DNA of 64,000 nucleotides, from NCBI GenBank assembly GCA_963828705.1, contig CAWHGA010000032.1:1-64000 (forward strand), read 5' to 3'. Source of the stretch: CAWDJT01 sp963828705 (GTDB lineage: Bacteria > Desulfobacterota > Syntrophobacteria > Syntrophobacterales > Syntrophobacteraceae). A program made the translations under genes and the position numbers. Below are positions 55,683 through 64,000 of this stretch, piece after piece (position 1 is the first letter of the stretch; each line of letters opens with the position of its first letter). A model generated the notes under the pieces. That model did not search any database. It worked only from the letters and a program-made list of their open reading frames with translations, and was not told where the DNA came from.

Positions 55683-57102
55683 ATGTTGCAGGCCTATGTG
55701 CTTTCGTTTGCGAAAGGGGTCACTGTCGATGCTCCGTCGGCCGATCGCATCGTCATCGAGATGCCCGTCACCTACAGGCAGTATACCTTTAAGGGCCTTT
55801 CCCCCGGACTCAGGCAGGCGATCGAGGTCCTCTCCTCGACCGGGGCCACGGAAGATGAACTTGCCCGCCTGGTCCAGGAAACAGATGGGACGAGCACGCT
55901 CGCTCGGCTCTACTACTACCTGTTGATCTTTGCCGAACGCCGGATTCTCAGCTATGGCATTTTCCGCGACGGCCGGCCGCTCGCCATCCTTGCCCCCACC
56001 TCCGGTTCCTTCAAATTTTCTCCCGCTCCGGTTGATCCTCAGTCCAGGTACACCCTTTCGAGGTTTGCCTATCTTCACCGGGAACGGAAGTGACCTGATC
56101 CTGGAGTCTCCCCTGGCCCACGGCAAGATTACCCTGCACGGATGGGAGGGTGCGGCGGTTGCAGCCGAACTCGCAGAGCCACGGACTCTCGGATCGCTGT
56201 GCGATTTGCTGCAAGGCATACCACGCGACGCCGTTGCGCTGTTTCTGGAAATGTTTCTTGGCGCCGGATTTGTGTTCGAGCTGAAACCCGACGAGCCTTA
56301 CCCGGGGGAAAGCGAGGCCCTGACGCAGTGGGAATTTCACGATCTTCTCTTTCATGTCAGAAGCCGAATGGGAAGGCATGCCAACCCGTTCGGAGGAACG
56401 TACCGCTTCTACACCAAGATCGAGCCCCTGCCGGCGGTAAAGAAGTTCGACGCACTGGAGACCATCGATCTGTACCGACCGGACATGAGTGCGCTGGAGC
56501 TGGAGGATTTTCCGTTCACATTGGTTCTGGAAGAGAGAAAATCCATCCGGGAATATGGGGAGCGGCCAATCACCGACCGCCAGCTGGGGGAGTTCCTTTA
56601 CCGCTCGGCAAGGGTAAAGGACCTGATGAGGACGGAATTCCAGGAGCTCAGCAGCAGGCCGTACCCCGGAGCGGGCGCCATTTACGAGCTCGAGCTCTAT
56701 ATAAGCGTGGGCTCGTGCGAGAACCTCTCCCCCGGTCTCTATCACTACTGCCCGAAAAACCATCGCCTTGAAAAGATCTGCGGCTTGACGGAAGCGGTCG
56801 ATACGCTCTTGAAAGATGCCGCGGGCTCGGCCGGAATCGACGAAATGCCCCCCCAGGTCCTGATTACGATCGCTGCCAGGTTCCAGCGGCTCTCCTGGAA
56901 GTATGAATCCCTGGCTTATAGTGTCCTCTTGAAAGACGTAGGGGTTCTCAACCAGACCATGTACCTGGTGGCAACGGCGATGGACCTGGCGCCCTGCGCC
57001 ATCGGGGGAGGGGATTCGGATCTTTTCGCCCGGGCGGCCGGGCTCGATTATTACGCCGAAACGTCGGTGGGGGAGTTCTTGCTCGGAAGCAAAAGGATCT
57101 GA
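55683..57102 (+). CDS. SagB-type FMN dehydrogenase (one frameshift)
   Basis: This ~472-residue protein would oxidise thiazolines to thiazoles with FMN. The first ~135 residues are an accessory N-terminal domain, and the SagB/nitroreductase-like domain covers ~275-465 (LEERKSIREYGERPITDRQLGEFLYRSA; GLYHYCPKNHRLE; AMDLAPCAIGGGDSDLF). The frame changes near 56080-56090, where AYLHRE must join NGSDLILESPLAHGK, one missing base. GGGAGGAATT precedes the ATG. It lies 34 bp after the YcaO gene, as in most TOMM clusters. Confidence 0.88.
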
Positions 57103-57319
57103 TTATCCCTTGAATTCTCACTTGATGAAATTTGTTCAACCTGGTTCCAGGCAATGATGGTCTTCCCCAATTATGAGTTCGGATCATGATCGCTTTTGTC
57201 AATTGGTTTTGAATTTGACCATCAGGTCGACATTGTGCTAGAAGTCGAGCAGGAAGACCTGGGAAACAGTGGAAATACGGCCACATACCGAGGATTCTCC
57301 ACTGTCCTGATCACAATCC

Positions 57320-57889
57320 ATGCACATTCCCAAAGAGGTCCGAGGCTATATGCGAACGGTTTTATTTCTCTTCGGCCATTTGATTGATGAAGACGCGGAC
57401 TGGCTGGCTAATGTTGGAATAGTCGAGAAAGTGAGCGCGGGAGAAATACTTATCGTGGAACACAGGCAAATAGAGAATATTTTCATTGTCTTAGAAGGGA
57501 TTCTTGGCGTTTACCGCTCAAAATCATGGCTCGCGACTGCAAAACTCCAATCGGGTGATGTCGTGGGGGAAATGTCATTTATCGATGCAACCCCTCCGTC
57601 TGCTACTGTAAGAGCCGATCAGAATTCGTTGGTTCTCAGGATCCCTAGAACTGTGCTCCAGACTAAAATTGATGAGGATCAAGGGTTTGCCGCACGTTTC
57701 TATCGATCCATGGCGATGTTTTTATCGGATCGGTTGAGGAGTACAATGCGTAAGCTGACACAACTCCAGGGGGAGAAAACGGATGAAGATGGCCTCACGG
57801 AAGATGAATTAGACCCGCACGTACTTGATACTGTCTCCTTTGCCGGAAACCGCTTTGACAGAATGCTGAAGAAACTCAAGAGAGCATAG
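57320..57889 (+). CDS. Cyclic-nucleotide-binding-domain protein
   Basis: In this 189-residue protein, residues ~25-140 form a cNMP-binding/Crp-type beta-barrel (VSAGEILIVEHRQIENIFIVLEGILGVY, GDVVGEMSFIDATPPSATVRA). There is no HTH, so it is not a Crp regulator; the C-terminal part is helical. Such stand-alone proteins recur in NHLP export clusters and may sense or anchor the exporter. Its start could also be ATG 57350. A 217-bp gap after the SagB gene precedes it and shows no gene. Confidence 0.75.
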   Translation: MHIPKEVRGYMRTVLFLFGHLIDEDADWLANVGIVEKVSAGEILIVEHRQIENIFIVLEGILGVYRSKSWLATAKLQSGDVVGEMSFIDATPPSATVRADQNSLVLRIPRTVLQTKIDEDQGFAARFYRSMAMFLSDRLRSTMRKLTQLQGEKTDEDGLTEDELDPHVLDTVSFAGNRFDRMLKKLKRA

Positions 57890-58114
57890 AATTATAATAC
57901 AAGATGTGGGCAAGAAGTTTCTCCGAAGGCAACGGCGATTTTTCTCTGGAAAACATCCCTGCCAGATATTTTTCATCAGGCGCGTTCCTGACATCCAGAC
58001 TTAACTCATTTCTAAGCACACCCAAAGCGGCGGTTCCCATTGTCGAAATCCCTAAATATCGATTGTGTTTACCGGATTGAATGGTTCCGGACAGGACGGG
58101 AGCATAGTTAGCCA

Positions 58115-58765
58115 ATGAGCGAAATATATCGCAAGGCTGCGTTGGAAAGATTATCGTCTCCGGAGGAATTGGATTCATTGATGCAGGTGACGACTCCCAA
58201 AGGTTGGCTTGCCCTTCTCTCCTTGGGGGGTCTGATACTTGTCGCTCTTTTATGGGGAATCTCCGGAAGGATACCCACCAAGGTCTTGGGCCAGGGAATG
58301 ATTCTCGCGCGCATCGGTGACACGGCCAATGACCTTGAAGCCGTCGTGTACCTCTCCCCCATCGATGGGAAAAAAGTTCGACCTGGGATGAAAATCCTTA
58401 TCTCTCCTGCGACGACTCGACTGGAAGAAAGCGGATCCATCCTGGGAATTGTCAGTCGGGTCTCCGAATCTCCCGCCACGCCTGAGGCGATGATGCGCAC
58501 CCTGCAAAACGAGAACCTGGTCGCGGCGCTTTCTTCCGACTCCGAGCCCGTTGAAATCTATGCCGACCTGACACCCGACCCGGACACGGTGACCGGTTAT
58601 AGATGGTCGACCGGGAAAGGCCCCTCGATGACAATCGAGAGCCGGACACAGTGCCATGCAGCGGTCATCGTTGAGGAGCAGTCTCCTTTAAGTTTGTCGA
58701 TTCCTTTGCTGAGCAGGCGTCTTCCGGGGCGCAGCGAGGACGGGACCAAGGGAATCAAAAAATGA
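58115..58765 (+). CDS. NHLM-type HlyD-like secretion protein, short form
   Basis: The 216-residue protein has MSEIYRKAALERLSSPEELDSLMQV at the N terminus, one membrane anchor (GWLALLSLGGLILVALLWGI) and a beta-domain with VVYLSPIDGKKVRPGMKILISPATTRLEESGSILG. Known NHLM secretion proteins start the same way, but most have ~200 more residues with a long coiled-coil hairpin that is absent here. A short or internally deleted form is seen. It overlaps the C39 transporter gene by 4 bp. The 226-bp gap upstream shows no gene. Confidence 0.8.
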   Translation: MSEIYRKAALERLSSPEELDSLMQVTTPKGWLALLSLGGLILVALLWGISGRIPTKVLGQGMILARIGDTANDLEAVVYLSPIDGKKVRPGMKILISPATTRLEESGSILGIVSRVSESPATPEAMMRTLQNENLVAALSSDSEPVEIYADLTPDPDTVTGYRWSTGKGPSMTIESRTQCHAAVIVEEQSPLSLSIPLLSRRLPGRSEDGTKGIKK

Positions 58766-60954
58766 TCAAGCAGCCGTTGAGGGGATGGAACGATATCCGC
58801 GTAAAGACCCCCACTGTCTTGCAGATGGAGGCGACCGAGTGTGGAGCGGCGTCTTTGGCCATCCTGATGGCCTATTACGGCAGAATCGTTCCGCTCGAAG
58901 AGCTCCGTTCTGAATGCGGCGTAACGCGGGATGGGAGCAAAGCCAGCAATATAGCCAAAGCAGCCCGGAAATATGGATTTACTGCGAAAGGTTTCCGCAA
59001 GGAACCAGGAGGTCTGAAAGACCTCGCTCTGCCAATGATCCTGTTCTGGAATTTCAATCATTTTGTCGTGCTGGAGGGAATCAGGAAGGGTAAGGTCTAC
59101 TTGAATGATCCGGGTTTGGGCCCCAGGGTGATAACGCAAGAAGAGTTGGATCAGGCTTTTACCGGCGTAGTCCTCACTTTCGAACCCACTCCCGAATTCA
59201 GGCAGGGCGGAACCAGGCCCAGTCTCGTGCGTGCGCTCAAACAGCGTCTTTCGCGTTCAAAATCAGCCCTGGCTTATGTCATCCTGGCGGGTCTTTTCCT
59301 GGTCATCCCGGGTCTGGTGATTCCCACCTTTTCGAAAGTATTCATCGACCGTATCCTCGTCGGGCAGTCATTCGATTGGCTCGAGCCGCTCCTCATCGGA
59401 ATGGGCCTGACAGCTCTCTTGAGAGCAGGGCTCACATGGCTGCAGGAATCTTATCTTCTGCGATTTGAGACCAAACTTGCGGTGAGCGCCTCCGCTCAAT
59501 TCTTTCACCATGTTTTCAGGCTGCCGATAGATTTTTTTGCTCAACGATACGGTGGTGAAATTGGGTCCCGGATTCGTCTCAATGACAAAGTGGCTCAAAT
59601 CCTTTCAGGGGAGTTGGCTACCAACGCGCTCAACCTGCTCATGATTCTTTTCTACGCCGTTTTGATGTTTCAATACGACATCGGGTTGACGCTGGCCGGG
59701 ATTTCAATAGCCCTTTTCAACCTGCTTGCCCTTAGGCTCGTCTCCCGAAAAAGGGTCGACATCAATCAGCGGTTGCTCCAGGAGGAAGGAAAACTGCTCG
59801 GGACCACCATGAGCGGGCTGCAGATGATCGAAACCCTCAAGGCTAGCGGCGGAGAATCCGATTTCTTCGCCCAGTGGGCGGGATACCAGGCCAAGGTAAT
59901 GACCGCTCAACAGAAGATGGGGTTTTCGACACAGTTCCTTTGCGCCGTCCCTCCCCTGCTGATGGCCATCAATAATGTGGCCATTCTGGGGCTTGGCGGA
60001 ATACGGGTGATGGATGGACATTTGAGCATTGGCATGCTGGTGGCCTATCAAAGTCTGATGATGAGTTTTCTGGAGCCGGTCAATTCAATGGTCAACCTGG
60101 GGAGCAAACTGCAGGAGACTGATGGCGATTTGAAGCGCCTCGATGACGTGTTCCATTATCCACGGGACCAACGCTTCTCCAAGGATCCTGGCAGTGATGG
60201 AGATGTTCCCCCGGCTCAATCTCCGACAAAGCTTTCGGGCCGCCTCGATCTGGTGAAGGTCACCTTCGGGTACGGTAAACTGGATCCCCCTTTGATCGAG
60301 GACTTCAATTTGACATTGACGCCCGGAGCCCGTGTCGCTCTGGTTGGAGGATCGGGTTCGGGCAAGTCAACCGTTGCCAAGCTGGTGGCGGGTCTCTATG
60401 AACCCTGGAGCGGAGAGATTCTTTTTGACGGAAAACCGCGCCATCACTATCCCGGTCGGCTATTGAGCAATTCAATAGGAGTTGTGGACCAGGATATTTT
60501 TCTGTTCGGCGGCTCAATGCGAGAAAACCTGACCCTGTGGGATGAGACCCTCTCGGAAGCCCGCATCGTGCGTGCTGCGAAGGAAGCGTTGATTCATGAC
60601 GATATAGCCGCGCGTTCCGGCGGCTATGACCTGTCGGTAGCGGAAGGGGGCGGCAATTTCAGCGGTGGCCAGCGCCAGCGCATGGAAATTGCCAGAACCC
60701 TGGTGGCGGACCCGGTCATTCTGATTCTGGATGAAGCCACCAGCGCGCTGGACCCGAATACGGAAAAGATCATCGACGACAACATCCGGCGCCGCGGCTA
60801 CACTTGCCTGATCATCGCCCATCGGTTGAGCACCATTCGGGACTGTGACGAGATCATCGTGCTGGATGGAGGGAAAGTGGTCCAGCGCGGCACACACGAT
60901 GAAATGATCAAAATTGATGGCCCATACGCGGAATTGATCAGATCGGAAGGATAA
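58762..60954 (+). CDS. NHLM bacteriocin ABC transporter with C39 peptidase
   Basis: This 730-residue protein is a peptidase-containing exporter that cuts after the leader Gly-Gly and transports the core. The C39 peptidase at ~1-135 has the catalytic Cys27 (MEATECGAASLAIL), His100 (NFNHFVVLEG) and Asp116 (YLNDPG). The transmembrane domain covers ~165-435. The ATPase has Walker A VGGSGSGKSTVAKL, signature NFSGGQRQRMEIART and Walker B ILILDEATSALD. The gene is intact in one frame. ATGA overlap with the HlyD-like gene shows coupling. Confidence 0.95.
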   Translation: MIKQPLRGWNDIRVKTPTVLQMEATECGAASLAILMAYYGRIVPLEELRSECGVTRDGSKASNIAKAARKYGFTAKGFRKEPGGLKDLALPMILFWNFNHFVVLEGIRKGKVYLNDPGLGPRVITQEELDQAFTGVVLTFEPTPEFRQGGTRPSLVRALKQRLSRSKSALAYVILAGLFLVIPGLVIPTFSKVFIDRILVGQSFDWLEPLLIGMGLTALLRAGLTWLQESYLLRFETKLAVSASAQFFHHVFRLPIDFFAQRYGGEIGSRIRLNDKVAQILSGELATNALNLLMILFYAVLMFQYDIGLTLAGISIALFNLLALRLVSRKRVDINQRLLQEEGKLLGTTMSGLQMIETLKASGGESDFFAQWAGYQAKVMTAQQKMGFSTQFLCAVPPLLMAINNVAILGLGGIRVMDGHLSIGMLVAYQSLMMSFLEPVNSMVNLGSKLQETDGDLKRLDDVFHYPRDQRFSKDPGSDGDVPPAQSPTKLSGRLDLVKVTFGYGKLDPPLIEDFNLTLTPGARVALVGGSGSGKSTVAKLVAGLYEPWSGEILFDGKPRHHYPGRLLSNSIGVVDQDIFLFGGSMRENLTLWDETLSEARIVRAAKEALIHDDIAARSGGYDLSVAEGGGNFSGGQRQRMEIARTLVADPVILILDEATSALDPNTEKIIDDNIRRRGYTCLIIAHRLSTIRDCDEIIVLDGGKVVQRGTHDEMIKIDGPYAELIRSEG

Positions 60955-61011
60955 TTCCGGGCGCATGCCGGCGCATAATCCCGGAAGAAAACCCCTGATG
61001 GCGAAAAATTC

Positions 61012-63907
61012 ATGAAGAGTGTTTTTGAAAGAGAAGGAAAGCTTCTCAAGCTGGAAGGAAATAAGCCGTTTCCGCTCAATGCCGGAAGGCGAGTTTGGCT
61101 CGTGCGTACCGGAATGGTCGATGTTTTTGCCGTCATGACGAGACAAGGCGAACCTGCCGGTCCCAGAGACTACCTGATACGGGCAAGGGACGGAGATTTG
61201 CTGTTCGATGCGGGGGGCCTGTCGAAGGAAGATATTGGTGTGTTCGCAATCGGTACTCCCGGGAGCGAAGTCCTTGAACTGGGGCTTGGCCGCTTTGAAG
61301 AACTCTGCGCAGACCCTTCCTTCCAGACTCGAGCGGAAGGAGCGATTGCCGGCTGGGTGAGTGGTTTGTCTCTGGGCATCCGGAAGGAGATGCCGCCAAA
61401 GGAGACCGTCCAATTAGTTGCCGGGAGAGAGATTTCAGTGGCGGGCAGTAAAGATGTGCGTCCAGCTTCAGGCGTCGTCTGGGTGAGCCATCTGGATGGG
61501 GTCTCTTATTTCCTAGGCAGAAACAACCTGCCTCAAATTGACCTGGGCTCCGGTGTTATCCCGATTTCAGACCTGGTGTGGCTCCAATCCCTAAGTGATG
61601 CAAAGTATCGCGTCTTGGACACGGCGACCTGCCTGCGGGAGGGATCGTTATGGTCCGGATTGGAAAGATTCCACGCATTGGTGCTGGACTGCCTCGAACA
61701 GAATTGGCTGGATCAGGAAGAAGAGGAAAGCCGGCGACTCCACACCAAAGCTATAAACGAGCAGGACGCGTCTAAGAACGCACTCCTCGGGCTGGCATCG
61801 ATCCTGGAGCCGGAACGGCCTCTGCCGGTCGTGGGTGCGGGCGAAGAAGACGCCCTGCTTGCCGCCTGCCAATTGATAGGGCAAAAATTGCGAATCGAGT
61901 TCAAAGCCCCTGGCAAGGGGACAATGGTGGGAAGCGACCCTTTAGCCGCCATAGCCTGGGCATCCAGGATTCGACACAGGCAGGTTGTGCTCAAGGGAAG
62001 ATGGTGGAAACAGGATGTCGGTCCACTCCTGGGGCGCATGGAAGAGGACAAGAGGCCCGTTGCATTGCTGCCCGTTTCACCTGGGCTTTACGAGATCAAT
62101 GACCCCACTACTCGTGAGCGGATCAGGGTAACCAGCGAAAACGTTCAGCTTCTGAACCCATTCGCCTTTACTTTCTATCGCCCTTTTCCCAACAGGCCGC
62201 TGAAGGGTTGGGATCTCTTCAGGTTTGGCATTCGAGGGTGCATGGCCGACATCGTCACCGTCACCCTCATGGCGACACTGGGAGCGCTTCTTGGCTTGAT
62301 CACTCCGATTGCGATGGGGATTGTCTTCGATACGTTCATCCCTGATGGGGCGCGCGGCCAGCTTGCGCAAATAGCGCTCCTTCTGCTCGTGTGCGCTCTT
62401 GCAACGGCTGCTTTTAACATGACAAAAGCAGTGGCGCTGCTCCGCTTTGAGAGCAAAATGGACGCATCCCTCCAGGCCGGCGTCATGGACCGTCTACTCT
62501 CGCTGCCCGTCCCCTTTTTCAAAGACTATACCACTGGCGACCTGGCGGACAGGGCGCTGGGTATCAATAGCCATCCGGCAAATTCTCTCAGAGACAGCCG
62601 TCCAAACCTTGCTCGCCGCTATTTTCTCACTGTTCAATTTTGCGCTCATGTTCTGGTACGATTTGCAGCTCGCGCTGGTTGCGACGGGAATAGCGATCTT
62701 CGGAGTGTTGGTGACCTGTGTTGCGGGCTTTCGACAAGTCGGCTATCAAAGAAAGCTGAGCGAACTCGAGGGGAAAATCTCGGGAATAGTATTCCAACTG
62801 ATTTCGGGCATCTCCAAGCTGAGGCTCTCGGGAACGGAAGATCGCGCCTTCGCGGTCTGGGCCGGGGAATTCGGACGCCAGAGAAAGATGTCGTACAAGG
62901 TCGGCGTCGTATCGAATCTCCTGCTATCCTTCAACTCGGCGTTTCCGATCCTCTCCCTCATGGCCATTTTTGCGTGTCTGACCCTGCGTGAAAGTGGAAC
63001 CGGCTCACTCAGTACCGGCAGTTTTGTGGCCTTCCTCGCCGCCTACACGATGTTTCAAAACGCGCTGCTCCAAATGAGCAGGACGCTCATTTCTTCTCTG
63101 CATGTCATTCCGCTTTACGAAAGGGCAAGGCCCATTATCCAGCGCCAGCCGGAAGTGGACAAGACGAAAAACAGTCCAGGGGAATTGAGCGGGGAGATTG
63201 AAGTCAGCCACGTACACTTTCGCTACTCATCCGACGGCCCTTTGGTTCTCAAAGATGTTTCCTTTCACGTCCGACCAGGCCAGTTTATTGCCCTTGTAGG
63301 AGGTTCGGGTTCCGGAAAATCGACCATGTTGCGCCTCCTGCTTGGTTTCGAAGAGCCGGAGTCCGGCACGATCTACTACGATGGACAGGAGCTGGCAGGA
63401 ATCAATATAAGGGAATTGCGCCGGCAGATCGGAGTGGTACTCCAGAGCGGGAAAATTATTGCAGGCGACATTTTCAAGAATATTGTCGGTTCCTCCTCGT
63501 TGACTCTCGATGACGCATGGGAGGCGGCCCAAATGGCGGGACTTGAAGAGGATCTGCGGCAGATGCCCATGGGCATGCATACAGTGCTTCCTCCTGGAGG
63601 AGGAACCCTGTCCGGGGGACAGCGCCAGAGACTCATGATTGCGAGGGCCATCGTGCGCAAACCTCGCCTGCTGTTTTTCGATGAGGCTACCAGTGCACTG
63701 GATAACCGCACCCAGTCAATCGTGAGCAGGAGTCTTGAAAAGCTCCACGCCACCAGGGTGGTCATAGCGCACCGGCTGAGCACTATCATGCATGCTGATC
63801 ACATCCTTGTGTTCGATAAAGGACGGATTTGCCAGGAGGGAAATTATGAGCAATTGCTTGACACGGGAGGACTCTTTGCCGAGCTTGCCAAAAGACAACT
63901 GATTTGA
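61012..63907 (+). CDS. NHLM bacteriocin ABC transporter, second ATPase/permease (one frameshift)
   Basis: This ~965-residue partner lacks the C39 domain. Its N-terminal ~420 residues are a cytoplasmic domain found in this subunit type. The transmembrane domain begins near FGIRGCMADIVTVTLMATLG. The ATPase has VGGSGSGKSTMLRLLLG, TLSGGQRQRLMIARAI and LLFFDEATSALDN. The frame changes at 62569: removing one A (AATAGCC to AATGCC) restores ALGINAIRQILSE. With the C39 transporter it probably makes a heterodimer. The last 93 bp of the window show nothing. Confidence 0.9.
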
Positions 63908-64000
63908 TCGGATCTTTTGTGCCAAGTCTCTGTTTTAGTCCCTCACATCTTAATGCTGAATCCACGCCACTACGGTTTTCGCAAAACAGACTTGAACCTC

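Overview
This 64 kb window looks like chromosomal DNA of a sulfate-reducing or syntrophic deltaproteobacterium (Desulfobacterota). This is inferred from gene content: complex I genes, a 2-oxoacid:ferredoxin oxidoreductase beside heterodisulfide-reductase (Hdr/MvhD) modules, an archaeal-type 3-dehydroquinate synthase II, a VKOR-DsbA fusion, many toxin-antitoxin pairs, and a selenocysteine-containing HdrA. No rRNA and no plasmid or phage replication gene is visible.

Layout. 0-3 kb: end of a nuo operon (nuoM end, nuoN, a ferredoxin/NuoF-like fusion). 3-17 kb: housekeeping genes (VKOR-DsbA, PflX-type radical SAM, U32 peptidase/TrhP-like, dprA, topA, prepilin peptidase, rsmE, a zinc-ribbon protein, tRNA-Phe, mutY, a ChaN-PDZ lipoprotein). 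17-22.7 kb: an aromatic amino acid operon (aroB', pheA, aroD, aroE, aroA) preceded by a promoter, a Phe/Tyr/Trp-rich leader peptide and a terminator, i.e. a classical attenuator. 22.7-32 kb: accessory segment with dispersed palindromic repeats, yggL, dacB, AbrB-Doc and HicAB modules, two hydrolases, hemerythrin and a YSC84-like protein. 32-43 kb: a large redox operon in which KorDABC, a giant HdrA/GltD-like flavoprotein, MvhD, HdrCB and a selenocysteine HdrA-MvhD fusion probably form an electron-bifurcating or electron-confurcating machine joined to 2-oxoacid oxidation. 43-50 kb: a mobile, partly decayed zone with a Phd/YoeB-type pair, a HigAB-type pair whose toxin gene is split by a 289-bp MITE-like element, LexA, and a repeat protein with an S74 chaperone domain.

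50-64 kb: a complete RiPP (TOMM/NHLP) cluster. It has an ECF sigma factor, a small anti-sigma-like protein that itself ends in an NHLP-type Gly-Gly leader motif, an HExxH putative metalloprotease, a precursor with a Gly-Cys/His core, a fused ocin-ThiF/YcaO cyclodehydratase, a SagB-type dehydrogenase, a cyclic-nucleotide-binding protein, a short HlyD-like protein and two NHLM-type ABC transporters, one with a C39 peptidase. Two near-identical ECF-type promoters (TGAAAC-N16-CGTCYA), one before the sigma gene and one before the precursor, suggest a self-contained regulon.

A caution applies throughout. At least a dozen otherwise well-conserved genes are broken by single-base frameshifts (about one per 4-5 kb), from housekeeping to accessory regions. 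Most are best read as indel errors of the assembly, and coordinates are given for the whole reconstructed gene. The in-frame TGA in hdrA is different: the frame is unchanged, it replaces a conserved Cys codon, and a SECIS-like hairpin follows it.
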